Positions 35,727-44,367 are shown, counted from the first letter of the stretch. The stretch is 64,000 nt of DNA from Sphingomonas lacusdianchii (GCF_022664395.1 NZ_JAKRET010000011.1:62001-126000); one strand, 5' to 3'. Notes: generated by a model from the sequence alone, not told the origin. Made by a program: numbers and translations.

Positions 35727-35822
35727 TGTGCGACCGCGCACCTGTGCACAGGTGCTCACTCGCACGTCTGCGACGTCGCAATCGCGCTTCTGTGCACCAG
35801 CGCACCCGCGCGTCGATGCACG
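35727..35822 (+). repeat. Octamer array 1 (candidate centromere)
   Basis: Twelve consecutive 8-base units from TGTGCGAC to GATGCACG, each with GC at positions 4-5 and most fitting nnYGCRnn. The 8-base phase never slips over 96 bases. It lies between the zinc-ribbon gene and parA, in a 900-base region without genes. Confidence 0.75.
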
Positions 35823-35996
35823 TATGTCTGGGAGCGTATGCGTGAGCGAGTGCGCTTGGCTCTAGCCTGCCAAGGTCGCGGGGTGCCCTCCCCCCGAAGG
35901 CGCCAGCTAGTTCAGAAGCTCCCTTTTCACCCGCCCCCTTAGCGTTGGGGATCGTGCGAAAGCGTTATGCTCCACACCCTGCGATGGAATGAATCA

Positions 35997-36036
35997 CCGG
36001 TGCACTGGTGCACAGGTGCGATTAAGCAATAATGCG
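35997..36036 (+). repeat. Octamer array 2 (short)
   Basis: Five 8-base units (CCGGTGCA, CTGGTGCA, CAGGTGCG, ATTAAGCA, ATAATGCG) in strict phase. Same core as the neighbouring arrays; the phase decays after 36036. Confidence 0.65.
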
Positions 36037-36133
36037 ACCGCCGTGATTGCGTGGCGCATGGCTCTGGCTCGGCCGAGGGACGACAGGTCGCCGACGCGAT
36101 CTCTGCGACACGGCGCTAAGGGCAGCATTGGCC

Positions 36134-36221
36134 CGGCGCACTATTGCGATGATGCACCGTCGCAGGTGTGCACAGGTGCGAGGGTGCGTCGTCGCACGGT
36201 CGTGATTACGCGATAGTGCGA
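36134..36221 (+). repeat. Octamer array 3 (candidate centromere)
   Basis: Eleven consecutive 8-base units from CGGCGCAC to TAGTGCGA, nearly all with GC at positions 5-6 preceded by T or C. Exactly 88 bases without a slip. Confidence 0.8.
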
Positions 36222-36484
36222 AGGATCTGTAGTCGGGCTGCTTGTCGCGTGGGTACCTGATGGATGTTGAACGGGAAGGGCTCACCGAGGATGGTAAGAG
36301 GAGGTGCTGAGGGGCGGCCTGACGCCGCCAGCTAAGCGACGCAGGGGAGAGCCCGCACGTGCGAGACCCGCCCCAGAAACCAGTCGGCTCACCGGCGCAG
36401 CGTCATTGCTTTGAGCCGAGCTGGCTTGAGCAGCTGTGTTGGCACCATTGAACAAGGTCATTCAACGCAACAACGGTTCAGAAA

Positions 36485-36604
36485 CTTGTGCGACTGTGGA
36501 CCTGTGCACAGCCGCGCACGTGCGTTTTCGCGCTTGTGCGTTAGCGCGAGTGTGGGCATACGTACCAACGCTATCGCGCACGTGTGCACAGTCGCGACTG
36601 TGCA
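36485..36604 (+). repeat. Octamer array 4, next to parA
   Basis: Fifteen consecutive 8-base units from CTTGTGCG to ACTGTGCA, with the core GTGCR or a one-base variant. It ends 23 bases before the parA start, so it covers the likely promoter. Bound partition protein there would also repress the operon. Confidence 0.8.
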
Positions 36605-36627
36605 TAGGGCAAAGCGAGGATATCAAG

Positions 36628-37296
36628 ATGAAGACAGTGGCTCTCATTGCGCAGAAGGGCGGGGTCGGAAAAACGACGCTCGCGATCCACCTTGCGACAG
36701 CTTTCGCCGCTACCGGCAAGAACACCTTGCTCCTCGACCTCGATCCACAGGCCAGCGCAGCCGAATGGAAGGATCATCGCGCGGATGAGACGCCCGCAGT
36801 GCTGTCGATCCAGCCATCCAGGCTGACAAAGGTTCTCGAGGAAGCGAAGTCGATGGGGGCCGACGTGGTAATCCTCGACACGGCTCCGCACAGCGAGAGC
36901 ACAGCTCTCGAGGCGGCAAAGGCGGCAGATCTGATCCTCGTACCGTGTCAGCCCACGATCATGGATCTCAGGGCTATGGCGAAGACAGTCGAGCTGTTGA
37001 AGCTGGTTGGCAAAACGGCGTTCGCGGTCCTCAACAGCGTGCCTCACCAAGGCACTGGTGGCCAGGAGGCGGCCGAGACGATCGCTTCGTCGTTCGGGCT
37101 TCAGGTCGCGGACCCGTCGTTTGGGGATCGCGTCGCCTTCAGCCGCTGTATGATTTCGGGCCAAGCAGCGCAGGAGGTCGAGCCGAACGGAAAAGCTGCC
37201 GCAGAGGTGACCGCCTTGTTTGACTGGGTGGTCGCACAGCTGCACACTCGCACACGTGCACCTGCGCAGCGCAAGAAGAAGGGTGAGGCAGCATGA
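36628..37296 (+). CDS. parA: ParA partition ATPase
   Basis: A 222-residue type Ib ParA, lacking the N-terminal DNA-binding domain of larger ParA proteins. Walker A is KGGVGKTT (residues 10-17, with the signature lysine K10), Walker A' is LLLDLDPQAS near 35 and Walker B VVILDTAPH near 77. It forms ATP-dependent dimers on the nucleoid and pulls plasmid copies apart with its partner. The short in-frame upstream extension to 36436 runs through an octamer array and is not coding. Its own 3' end carries five further octamers. Stop overlaps the next start (ATGA). Confidence 0.93.
   Translation: MKTVALIAQKGGVGKTTLAIHLATAFAATGKNTLLLDLDPQASAAEWKDHRADETPAVLSIQPSRLTKVLEEAKSMGADVVILDTAPHSESTALEAAKAADLILVPCQPTIMDLRAMAKTVELLKLVGKTAFAVLNSVPHQGTGGQEAAETIASSFGLQVADPSFGDRVAFSRCMISGQAAQEVEPNGKAAAEVTALFDWVVAQLHTRTRAPAQRKKKGEAA
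37230..37269 (+). repeat. Octamer array 5 inside parA coding sequence
   Basis: Five in-phase units (GGTCGCAC, AGCTGCAC, ACTCGCAC, ACGTGCAC, CTGCGCAG) near the 3' end of parA, just ahead of the ribbon-helix-helix gene. The encoded residues are basic and poorly conserved in this part of ParA proteins, so the DNA may be free to keep the repeats. Confidence 0.65.
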
Positions 37297-37607
37297 CTAG
37301 AAAGGTTGGCTTCGCAGCAGGTCTGGGTAAGCTGGGAGAGATTGGCGGCAAGGTTGCGCCAGCGCCGTCGCCTATCGCTCGACCGGCCGAGGCGATCGAG
37401 GCGGGGGAGGGGGACGGGCCTGTTCGGGCGGCGCCGGGCCCTCGCCGGAACGGCAAGGTGAACATTGCCGGTTACTTCGATCCCGCGGTTCGTAAGCAGC
37501 TTGCGATGCTGGCTGTCGAGCACGACACCGACCAAGTCAAACTCATGGCGGAAGCCCTGAACCTGCTGTTCGAAAAGTATGGGCGCTCGCCTATCGCCTC
37601 CGCTTGA
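37293..37607 (+). CDS. Ribbon-helix-helix centromere-binding protein (ParG/omega-like)
   Basis: A 104-residue protein. Residues 1-55 are flexible, Gly/Pro/Ala-rich and basic, like the mobile tails of ParG and omega that stimulate ParA. The C-terminal part NIAGYFDPAVRKQLAMLA plus VKLMAEALNLLFEKYG is a ribbon-helix-helix domain. It is translationally coupled to parA. By analogy it should bind the octamer arrays upstream, acting as both centromere adaptor and operon repressor. Confidence 0.85.
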   Translation: MTRKVGFAAGLGKLGEIGGKVAPAPSPIARPAEAIEAGEGDGPVRAAPGPRRNGKVNIAGYFDPAVRKQLAMLAVEHDTDQVKLMAEALNLLFEKYGRSPIASA

Positions 37608-37643
37608 GACAACCCCGCCGTCAGTCGCGGCGACGGTAAGGGC

Positions 37644-38084
37644 TCAGCGTCGCGCGCTGCATAGCTCGGAGTTGCGCAGCAAGCGCGCTCCGAGCACGCG
37701 AGTTTCGCGTTCCATTTGCTCCTCCATCATTGACCAGATGGTACGAGCGGCCGCGCAGTAGCCAGGTACGTCGGCTGCGATCTTGTCGTCGGTCCACCTT
37801 TCGATGTGTTTGTCTGAGATGAGCCTCTTAGAGGTGAAGGCGACAAGGAAATCCGACAGCGCAGCACGATCGTCGCTGTCTGCCGTTTCCAGTAAACGCG
37901 GAATAATGCAGTCGCTAACAAACGCCGACCTTTCGCGGCTTGCGCGGGTTAGATCTAAGCGAGCCTTTTCCAGACCGGCAATGTTCGCGCAGTCGGTTGC
38001 GCAGTGACTCTGAATTAACGCGAGGCCAACCCGGATGACTCGGTGATGCTCCTCAAGACCGCGAAGCAGTTCCTTGTCCGTCAT
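37644..38084 (-). CDS. Hemerythrin-like helical protein
   Basis: A 146-residue all-helical protein with an N-terminal EEHHRVIR motif, a later HIERWTDDKI segment and a C-terminal MEEQMERE helix. Spacing of His and Glu residues suggests a hemerythrin-type bundle that could bind di-iron, but the full five-His pattern is not evident. It resembles the proteins at 55238 and 60149 (compare HIERW... with HIRQW...). Convergent with the partition operon. Function unknown. Confidence 0.6.
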   Translation of the reverse strand: MTDKELLRGLEEHHRVIRVGLALIQSHCATDCANIAGLEKARLDLTRASRERSAFVSDCIIPRLLETADSDDRAALSDFLVAFTSKRLISDKHIERWTDDKIAADVPGYCAAARTIWSMMEEQMERETRVLGARLLRNSELCSARR

Positions 38085-38313
38085 GGTTAACCGACGCCTC
38101 CCAAATACTGCCAAAAGGCAGAATCTGCTGCGCCGTCTACCGTATCTGGGAAATCAGCTCAGCGATATTGATAACGTCCGTAACGACTGTTGGATCGTTA
38201 GCCAGAAGGAATTTTGTTAAAGCCTTGGGAAAACGCGCCTGACGACGGCGTCGACGCTACGGCAGAGCGGCTTGGCGAGTTGGAAGGGCAGGGGAAGCCC
38301 GAATTGCTGGCGC

Positions 38314-38979
38314 TCAGGCGATGTCCTCGACAGCGCACGGATCAGTGCCGCTGGCGTCGCCCGACCGTTCGTTCTTCAGGCGGCGAGCAATCTTAGCGAG
38401 CAACGTCCGACTGCAGCCCGTGCCGATCATGATCTCGCGCCAGCTCTGCCCATCCTTCAGTGACCGGGCGATCGCGGCGTTGCGGGCAGTGTTCTCAACG
38501 CGGCCTTTGTAGAGGCCTGCGGTTCGAGCTCGGCTGACGCCTTCGGCTTGCCGGCGCCGACGATCATCATAATCCTTGCGAGCGACCGCGGCGAGGACGT
38601 CGAGCATCATTGCATTTACCGCGGCGAACATCCGAGCTGTGAAGTCGTCGGGGGTAGCGATCAGGTTCCAGGAGGTTGGCAGATCGAGAGACACGATCCG
38701 AACCTGGCGTGCCTCGATCTCCGATCGCAACTTGCTCCAATCGGCCGAGCTGAGGCGCGATAGACGGTCGACCTGCTCGACCAGCAACACGTCACCGGGG
38801 CCGCAATCGTCCAATAGTCGAAAAAGCTCCGGCCGGGCGAGGCGAGTGCCGCTCTCGTGTTCAACATAGCGCGATGCGATACGGAACCCATGTGAGGCGG
38901 CGAACGCATCCAGCGCTGCGCGAGCGCGGGTCGCATCCTGTTCAGCGGTCGATGCGCGGAGATAAGCCCGGACGAACAT
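38314..38979 (-). CDS. Serine recombinase (resolvase/invertase)
   Basis: A 221-residue small serine recombinase. The N-terminal catalytic domain begins VRAYLRAS with nucleophile S10 and has the VEQVDRLSRLSSADW segment; the long E helix and a C-terminal helix-turn-helix (GQSWREIMIGTGCSRTLLAKIARRL) follow. Such enzymes resolve plasmid multimers or co-integrates. AAAGGA precedes the start. It lies beside the partition genes, which fits plasmid maintenance. Confidence 0.9.
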   Translation of the reverse strand: MFVRAYLRASTAEQDATRARAALDAFAASHGFRIASRYVEHESGTRLARPELFRLLDDCGPGDVLLVEQVDRLSRLSSADWSKLRSEIEARQVRIVSLDLPTSWNLIATPDDFTARMFAAVNAMMLDVLAAVARKDYDDRRRRQAEGVSRARTAGLYKGRVENTARNAAIARSLKDGQSWREIMIGTGCSRTLLAKIARRLKNERSGDASGTDPCAVEDIA

Positions 38980-39040
38980 GCTTCAGTCCTTTATGAACGG
39001 TCTTGTTATGTCCAGTCTTTTTTGAGAGCGCGTTTGACGG

Positions 39041-39068
39041 AAAAAAGACCGGGCGCGCTTCGGTCTTT
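39041..39068 (-). terminator. Terminator of the vapBC operon
   Basis: Read on the minus strand, AAAGACCG and CGGTCTTT form a perfect 8-bp stem followed by a T run. It lies about 170 bases past the vapC stop. A second perfect pair (GTCTTTTTT / AAAAAAGAC) overlaps it toward the recombinase gene. Confidence 0.75.
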
Positions 39069-39240
39069 CAGAGGTATACCTAATCGGACTACCGATCTGC
39101 CGAACATGTATGGAGCGAGGGGAGGGACCTTAGCGAACCCGGTTACAGCCCGATCAGTGCTCTTCTCCCATAGCCAAGCGAACCTCCTGTCGTCGAAAGC
39201 ACGAAGTCCGCGTTAGGCAGTGAGATCGTCGCAGCTTGGC

Positions 39241-39627
39241 TTACCGGATATGCTCAAGCTTCAGGTTTTTCACCTTCACCTTTTTCCACTCACGATCGGC
39301 AGTGAGGGCAGGGACCCCAAGCTGCACAGCGAGCGCGAGACATGATCGGTCACCCAGTCCACGACCATATTGGCGCGTCTGGGCATGGAGAGCCGCGGCG
39401 GCATAGGCCGCTTCGGTATCGTGGGCGCGAACGTCTAGTCGAAGCTCGTCGAGCAATTCGCGGGTGGTCGGCTCGTCGAGGCCACTGAGCAGCAGCTCCT
39501 TGGCCACCTCCTGGAGGTTGACTGCCGAGATTGCAGCACGCCCGATGTAGGGAGCAACCTTGTCGGCGCCGGGCTCATCTCGGACCAGCGCCAACACTGC
39601 GGATGCGTCGAGAACGACGGATGCCAT
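39241..39627 (-). CDS. vapC: VapC-type PIN-domain toxin
   Basis: A 128-residue PIN-domain ribonuclease. The acidic residues are visible: D7 in VVLDASAVLAL, a central glutamate in AVNLQEVAKE, and aspartates in GLGDRSCLAL and LTADREW. VapC toxins cut tRNA or rRNA and block translation unless bound by antitoxin. Its ATG shares a base with the antitoxin stop (TAATG). Role here is probably post-segregational stabilisation. Confidence 0.9.
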   Translation of the reverse strand: MASVVLDASAVLALVRDEPGADKVAPYIGRAAISAVNLQEVAKELLLSGLDEPTTRELLDELRLDVRAHDTEAAYAAAALHAQTRQYGRGLGDRSCLALAVQLGVPALTADREWKKVKVKNLKLEHIR

Positions 39628-39917
39628 TATGCGTCTCGATCCGATGCAGCGGACGTGTCCTCACCGTGATCAGCGGCAGCTTCCGCCTTCCGATCTTCCA
39701 GGAAGTCGTCGGTCGTGCGGGCATGTTTGGCATGTGCTCGATAGAGTGCCTGCGCGCGTGATACGCCATGACCAATGGGGGACAGGCGCACCTGATCATC
39801 CTCGAGCGTCAGAATGATCTTCGTAGCGCCATGCAAACCCATCGCTTTTCGTACCGATGCCGGAAGAACCATGCGGCCATTACCGGCAACGCTGATATCT
39901 ATGGATTGTGATGCCAC
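39627..39917 (-). CDS. vapB: AbrB/SpoVT-type antitoxin (VapB)
   Basis: A 96-residue antitoxin. The N-terminal swapped-hairpin domain is typical of AbrB/MazE antitoxins (VAGNGRMVLPASVRKAMGL). The acidic C-terminal tail should wrap the toxin. As the promoter-proximal gene it likely represses its own operon. Upstream (39918-40150) lies the divergent recombinase promoter region. Confidence 0.9.
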   Translation of the reverse strand: MASQSIDISVAGNGRMVLPASVRKAMGLHGATKIILTLEDDQVRLSPIGHGVSRAQALYRAHAKHARTTDDFLEDRKAEAAADHGEDTSAASDRDA

Positions 39918-40126
39918 CTTTGCACTCCTTCCAGTCGGTATCGATCTAGAACATGCCAGAAGAGAGAATGTGACACAACTAGGCTGTGGGAAGCGGCTTC
40001 CGGGGTGTCATCGTGCATATGTCAATGTGAGTATACCCGTATCGTACAGGTGGTATGAAACGCCGGCGGCGTCTTATCAGGGTCGCCCGCAGGGATATTG
40101 AACAGGTGGGCCGTTGGGTCTAGAAG

Positions 40127-40138
40127 CTGTTCGAACAG
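40127..40138. promoter_or_regulatory. Perfect palindrome ahead of recombinase gene
   Basis: CTGTTCGAACAG, a 12-base perfect palindrome, lies 12 bases before the start of the recombinase gene. It could be a recombinase or repressor site; nothing in the sequence decides this. Confidence 0.4.
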
Positions 40139-40150
40139 AATGAGGGTTCG

Positions 40151-40771
40151 ATGGCGCTTTTTGGATATGCCCGTGTTTCTACGACGGATCAGAATCTCGG
40201 GATCCAGGTGGCCGCGTTACGCGCAGCGGGATGCCAGACGATCCGGTCGGAGAAGAAGTCCGGGTCCGGGCGCGAAGCCCGAACCGAGTTACAAGTCCTG
40301 CTCGATTTCCTGCGCGAAGGCGACACCTTGGTCGTGACGCGGATCGACCGTCTCGCACGGTCGATGAAGGACTTGCAGGACATCGTCCATGAGTTGAAGG
40401 GCAGGGGGGTAGCCTTGAAGGCGACAGAACAGCCGATCGATACCCGCACTGCCGCCGGTAAAGCGTTCCTCGATATGTTGGGAGTCTTTGCGGAGTTCGA
40501 GACGAACCTGCGTAAGGAACGGCAGGCGGAGGGGATCGCGGCTGCGAAGGCGCGCGGCGTATATAAAGGCGGTAAACCACGTATCGACCCGGAGGCGGTG
40601 CGCACACGCGCGGCGCAGGGGATGCGCCCGGCGCACATCGCCCGCGAACTTGGGATCTCGCGAGGGACGGTTTATCGCTTCCTGCCTGCGGCTTCTCTCG
40701 GACCAAACGATGCCTTGCCATCGGAATCCGCTTTACTGCATAGCGCTGCTACCGATGCCGATCCGTCCTGA
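40151..40771 (+). CDS. Serine recombinase (Tn3-type resolvase/invertase)
   Basis: A 206-residue recombinase with GYARVSTTDQN (nucleophile S10), VVTRIDRLARSMKDL and the long E helix (EFETNLRKERQAEGI), then a C-terminal helix-turn-helix (RPAHIARELGISRGTVYRFL). It closely follows the Tn3 resolvase/Pin layout. Divergent from vapBC. It has no transposase partner here, so it is a lone resolvase or transposon remnant. Its last 17 bases overlap the broken HNH gene. Confidence 0.93.
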   Translation: MALFGYARVSTTDQNLGIQVAALRAAGCQTIRSEKKSGSGREARTELQVLLDFLREGDTLVVTRIDRLARSMKDLQDIVHELKGRGVALKATEQPIDTRTAAGKAFLDMLGVFAEFETNLRKERQAEGIAAAKARGVYKGGKPRIDPEAVRTRAAQGMRPAHIARELGISRGTVYRFLPAASLGPNDALPSESALLHSAATDADPS

Positions 40772-41252
40772 GCATGTTTTTCTATACCCGATCGATTGGC
40801 GGCATATCTCCAACTTCGTTCGGTTTGTTCGTGCTAAGGGCTGCTGCGAGCATTGCGGTCGGGGACATCTGAAGCGCGTCTTCCATATGGGCGACGGACG
40901 GTGGTGGGACGCGGAACGCGGCTATTGGCGGAACGGGTAGGGCAGGCGGGTTCGTCGACCGACCAGCGATATCCTCCACGTGGGCAAGTGGACCTCGGTG
41001 GTTTTAGCGTGCGCCTATCTCCATCACGATCCAAGCGACAGTCGCTTTGAAAAGCTGGCTGCGCTTTGCCAACGATGCCACATGATCCACGATGCCCCCG
41101 AGCATCGGCGACGCAGGTGGATGAATGCCCATTTCCGTCGGGCACTGGGCGACCTGTTCTACGGCCCCTATCCCAAACATGGGGCCGACTGGATCACCCC
41201 GACACCGGCCAGCATGCTCGATGATCCACGGCTACTTTACTTCCAGGTCTGA
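40755..41252 (+). pseudogene. HNH endonuclease with an in-frame amber stop
   Basis: Reading from ATG 40755 gives the N-terminal half of an HNH protein (CEHCG zinc pair, MGDGRWWD), then TAG at 40938-40940, and the same frame continues without another stop into the expected C-terminal half (HHDPS, CQRCHMIHD, ALGDLFYGPY). A single codon change, probably CAG to TAG after WRNG, splits an otherwise intact 165-residue protein. Either a recent pseudogene, a sequencing error or a readthrough site. Confidence 0.8.
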
Positions 41253-41333
41253 GCCAAGCGGCGCGCTGCACAAGACTTCAGGTGGTATGCCGGCAAGTTC
41301 GTGCTACTGAGTAGGTACGCGCCGGGGTTCTGA

Positions 41334-41786
41334 TCATGCCGCTACAGACCGCTGCCCATTCGCTGGCATGCCAGCAATTTGCAGGTGTCTGAGTGCCTGG
41401 ATCAGAAAATCTGCGGGCGACAAATCACGATGATCGATCCACCACTTGGCATCGTAGATGCGCAGGCACAGGTCGCAGTCTGCCTCGGCGCTTGTGTGAG
41501 GGCTCGTCATCAGCTTGGCCAGGCGATTGATGCGGATAGTTTCTGCCCAGGTCACCTGCCGCTCGCTCCCGGTCAGCGGCGGCAGGTCGAGATGGGCTAT
41601 CGTCGTGCTGTCACGCGCTGCCGCCTCGGTCTGCTCGACTTTTTTATCTGCGACGAAACACGCTCGGCATTTGGTTGTCCGCAGCCAGCGAGCCTTGCGG
41701 GCGACTTGGGTGTCGAAGCCGTAAATGACGTGAACCTGCTCGTGGCCGCAGGCATGAACGATCTGCTGTTCCATGATTGTGAACAT
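41334..41786 (-). CDS. Hypothetical Cys/His protein
   Basis: A 150-residue protein with HACGHEQVHVIYG, TKCRACF and CDLCLR motifs, suggesting bound zinc. The middle and C-terminal parts are helical. I have a vague memory of similar small proteins on sphingomonad and phage DNA, but no function. The start is uncertain among ATG 41810, 41786 and 41774; none has a good ribosome site. Convergent with the HNH pseudogene. Confidence 0.6.
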   Translation of the reverse strand: MFTIMEQQIVHACGHEQVHVIYGFDTQVARKARWLRTTKCRACFVADKKVEQTEAAARDSTTIAHLDLPPLTGSERQVTWAETIRINRLAKLMTSPHTSAEADCDLCLRIYDAKWWIDHRDLSPADFLIQALRHLQIAGMPANGQRSVAA

Positions 41787-41995
41787 GCGGCATGGCGTAC
41801 CATGTGCCAAACCTGTTGAGTCGGTTCGAATCCTTTCTGCGACGAACGGTTGCCATCAGAAGAAGGAGGTTCAGGCGGTAGGACGGCCACTGTCGGATCG
41901 TGTTAAGGCCTGCGCCTTTGGCGGACCTTGCCGTGTTCAAGTAATACGTTGCTTTCTGCGCTGGATCGCGAGCCGGGCGCGATGTAGAGTTCTTC

Positions 41996-42346
41996 ATGCC
42001 GTCCGACCCCCGCTGCATCTCCTTGTGCACGCTCGCCCTGTTCCGGTCGGACATGCTCATCATCCCGGACGCCAGACAGGACGAAAGGCTCGCCGGCAAT
42101 CCACTGGTGATCGGCCCACCGCATATCCGCTTCTATGCCGGCGCGCCCCTCAAGGCGCCGAACGGTTCGCGGATCAGCACGCTGTGCGCCATCGACACGC
42201 ATTCGCGAAGCGGCCTGACAGATGGGCAAATTGCCACGATGGAAGGGCTAGCCGCCGAGACGATCAAAGCGATGGAGCAGCGACGCGCCGCCCGATCGGG
42301 AAAGAGCGTGACCGGTCACCATGCCGTGCCAACGGACGTGATATAA
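41996..42346 (+). CDS. Short GAF-domain protein, probably N-terminally truncated
   Basis: A 116-residue sequence matching the second half of a sensory GAF domain (MLIIPDARQDERLAGNPLV, IRFYAGAPL, STLCAID). About 50 residues that normally precede this are absent, and the upstream DNA has no matching frame. It lies 86 bases before the HWE kinase gene, so the pair may derive from a GAF-kinase system. Probably a non-functional fragment. Confidence 0.6.
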   Translation: MPSDPRCISLCTLALFRSDMLIIPDARQDERLAGNPLVIGPPHIRFYAGAPLKAPNGSRISTLCAIDTHSRSGLTDGQIATMEGLAAETIKAMEQRRAARSGKSVTGHHAVPTDVI

Positions 42347-42432
42347 AGACGGCTAGGCCGCCGCTTCCTGACCATGCTAACGTGATTACGGACGGGCCGG
42401 GGGCTCGTCAGAACACATAGCGCACGGAAAAC

Positions 42433-43518
42433 ATGGAGCGGACTATTTTGTCGCCGGTCGTGGACCGGATCATATCGTGGTCGATCGACAACCCGCTCTC
42501 TGCTCCGGCGCGATACCTGACTGCGACGCTTCTGGTTGTCGTTACCGGTATGGTGCGCGCGGCGTTCATTACATCTCTGCTGCCGTGGTTGCTCTTCATT
42601 CCGATCATCCTCGGAGTGGCGTTGACGATGGGCCGGCGAACAGGCCTTTACGCGGTGGTCGCTTCGGCGCTCACCGCAGCGCTGAGCATTCCGCATTTTG
42701 ATGCCACCTTCTGGCTGACCAACGCGCAATGGGTCGCGAGCGCGCTGTTCATCGTCGTCAACGCAATGATCGTCACCGTCGCGGCCGAGGTGCGCGCCGG
42801 CTTCATGCGCGCAAGACAGGCTTCTGCTGACTATCGTCATCTGGCAGAACAGCGCGAGCAGGATGCCCGCCAACTTGCGGTTGCCAACGCGTCGCTTCTT
42901 GAAAAAGAAGAGCAAGCCAAGCTGCTGGCGGGCGAGCTGGGCCATCGCTTGAAAAACCTCCTCGCGATCACGCAAGCGGTCGCCAGCCAAACCCTGCGTC
43001 AGGCGACCGATCTCCCGACCGCGACGGATGCGCTGTCCGTCCGGCTCGCCGCTCTGGGGCGAGCGACCGACGTCTTGACGGCTTCCTCCTGGGAAGCGGC
43101 AGACATGCATACTCTCGCTCGATCGGTAATTGACGGTCACGCCGGCGGGGTCCGGCTTGATGGGCCGCCAATCCGGTTCAATGCACAGGTTTCGCTCGCG
43201 CTGGCCCTAGTTTTACACGAACTGGCGACCAACGCGACCAAGTACGGGGCGCTTTCCAATGGGACCGGTCACGTCGACCTGCAGTGGGCGATCCGGCCGG
43301 ATAGCACCGCGGCGGACGATCCGCGGTTCACCTTGACCTGGCGCGAGGTTGACGGCCCTCTTGTGGAGCCTCCGAAACGGCAAGGCTTTGGCTCTCTCCT
43401 GATTGAACGGTCACTTCGCTCTTATTTTCGTGGCTTAATCTCAATGAATTACGAGCCTTCCGGTCTGGTGTTCACGATCGACGCGCCGCTGACGGGCACT
43501 GGAGCAGAGGTTGTGTAG
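42433..43518 (+). CDS. HWE-family sensor histidine kinase
   Basis: A 361-residue kinase. Residues 25-115 hold several membrane segments with a DUF4118-like layout. The phosphoacceptor box is AGELGHRLKNLLAITQA near residues 165-180, and the ATP-binding part has the HELATNATKYGAL N box and a conserved TWRE segment. The HWE class is frequent in Alphaproteobacteria and often phosphorylates single-domain receivers. Several such receivers lie in this window at 15755, 44442 (broken), 46284 and 55781. Ribosome site is weak. Confidence 0.88.
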   Translation: MERTILSPVVDRIISWSIDNPLSAPARYLTATLLVVVTGMVRAAFITSLLPWLLFIPIILGVALTMGRRTGLYAVVASALTAALSIPHFDATFWLTNAQWVASALFIVVNAMIVTVAAEVRAGFMRARQASADYRHLAEQREQDARQLAVANASLLEKEEQAKLLAGELGHRLKNLLAITQAVASQTLRQATDLPTATDALSVRLAALGRATDVLTASSWEAADMHTLARSVIDGHAGGVRLDGPPIRFNAQVSLALALVLHELATNATKYGALSNGTGHVDLQWAIRPDSTAADDPRFTLTWREVDGPLVEPPKRQGFGSLLIERSLRSYFRGLISMNYEPSGLVFTIDAPLTGTGAEVV

Positions 43519-43568
43519 CGTATCGGAAGATGTTGTTACCCCCTAAATGCCTGACGTGGCCTCGCGGG

Positions 43569-44148
43569 TTAATTGATGTACTCGCGGGGCGAGCGGTAGC
43601 CCAGCGCCTTGTGCGGATGTATCTCATTGTAGTGGGCCAGCTAGGCGGGGAGTTGCTCGATGACGGTTCGTGCATTGGGCGTTGGGTTCACACGGACGTA
43701 GTCGCGTTTGAGGGTGCGCACGAAGGCCTCTGCCATCACGGTGGACGGCGGGCTGCTGACCTGTGTGGTGCGCGGGACGGGGTCGATGTCGCGCGCGAAG
43801 CTCTTGGTGTCGCTGGTGACATAAGGGCTACCGTTGTCGGTCAGCCACTCAGAACGGGGCAGCTGACTCAAGCGGTAGACTCGCTTCGGATTAAGCGCTC
43901 CGCCTGCAACGCCCGGTACTCGGATGCGGGCACTACCTCCTCGCCGACGCCCGCCGTAGTCAACGCGCCCTGCGCATCAACCGCCGCCATGTGAAAAGCT
44001 GGCCGGCACCGATGCCGTGCCGGCGGGCGACCAGCGACAGGCTCATGCCCGGCAGGTACACCTCCTCAACGATCAGGTCTTTTTCCTGCCGAATCCACCG
44101 CCTCCGGCGCTGGCTTCCGGAGAGGGTCCCTCCGTCCTGCGAACGCAT
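43569..44148 (-). pseudogene. IS3-family transposase remnant (orfA and orfB pieces)
   Basis: Minus strand. 43960-44148 encodes the N-terminal 62 residues of an orfA-type protein (RRRWIRQEKDLIVEEV, SLVARRHGIGAGQLFTWR). 43641-43871 encodes the end of an rve integrase domain (LTDNGSPYVTS, AEAFVRTLKRDYVR) ending at TAG 43641-43643. The frame then continues as LAHYNEIHPHKALGYRSPRE to TAA at 43569. The middle of the element is deleted. Confidence 0.8.
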
Positions 44149-44265
44149 GGTTATGGTTAGTCATAACCTTCACTTTTTCTTATGAGCGAGATCCTGTCAG
44201 TCCATTGGAAGGGCTACCTTACACTGGATGTCTATCCTATTTATATTTTCGATCTATGCAATAGT

Positions 44266-44367
44266 CTAAACAAGTTCTGGTGCGTAGTGCCTCAAAATGA
44301 TTGTAACCATAGCAATTAGCATTACGCCAGCTACAACAATGCCAAGTCTCGCCCTTACAGTACGCAT
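44266..44367 (-). CDS. Very small membrane peptide
   Basis: A 33-residue reading frame, MRTVRARLGIVVAG..., with a basic N-terminus, one central hydrophobic segment of about 17 residues and a short polar end. A GAGGGGGG ribosome site lies just before the start. It has the look of a single-pass small membrane protein. It lies in an otherwise gene-free AT-richer stretch (44149-44441). Confidence 0.45.
   Translation of the reverse strand: MRTVRARLGIVVAGVMLIAMVTIILRHYAPELV

Noticed and set aside
35727..36604. Interpretation of the 8-bp arrays as a CRISPR array
   Set aside because: Units are 8 bases with no spacers and no cas genes; the partition operon next to them is a better explanation.
41826..41838. 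TTCGAATCC sequence reminiscent of a tRNA T-loop
   Set aside because: The flanking bases cannot form the 5-bp T stem.
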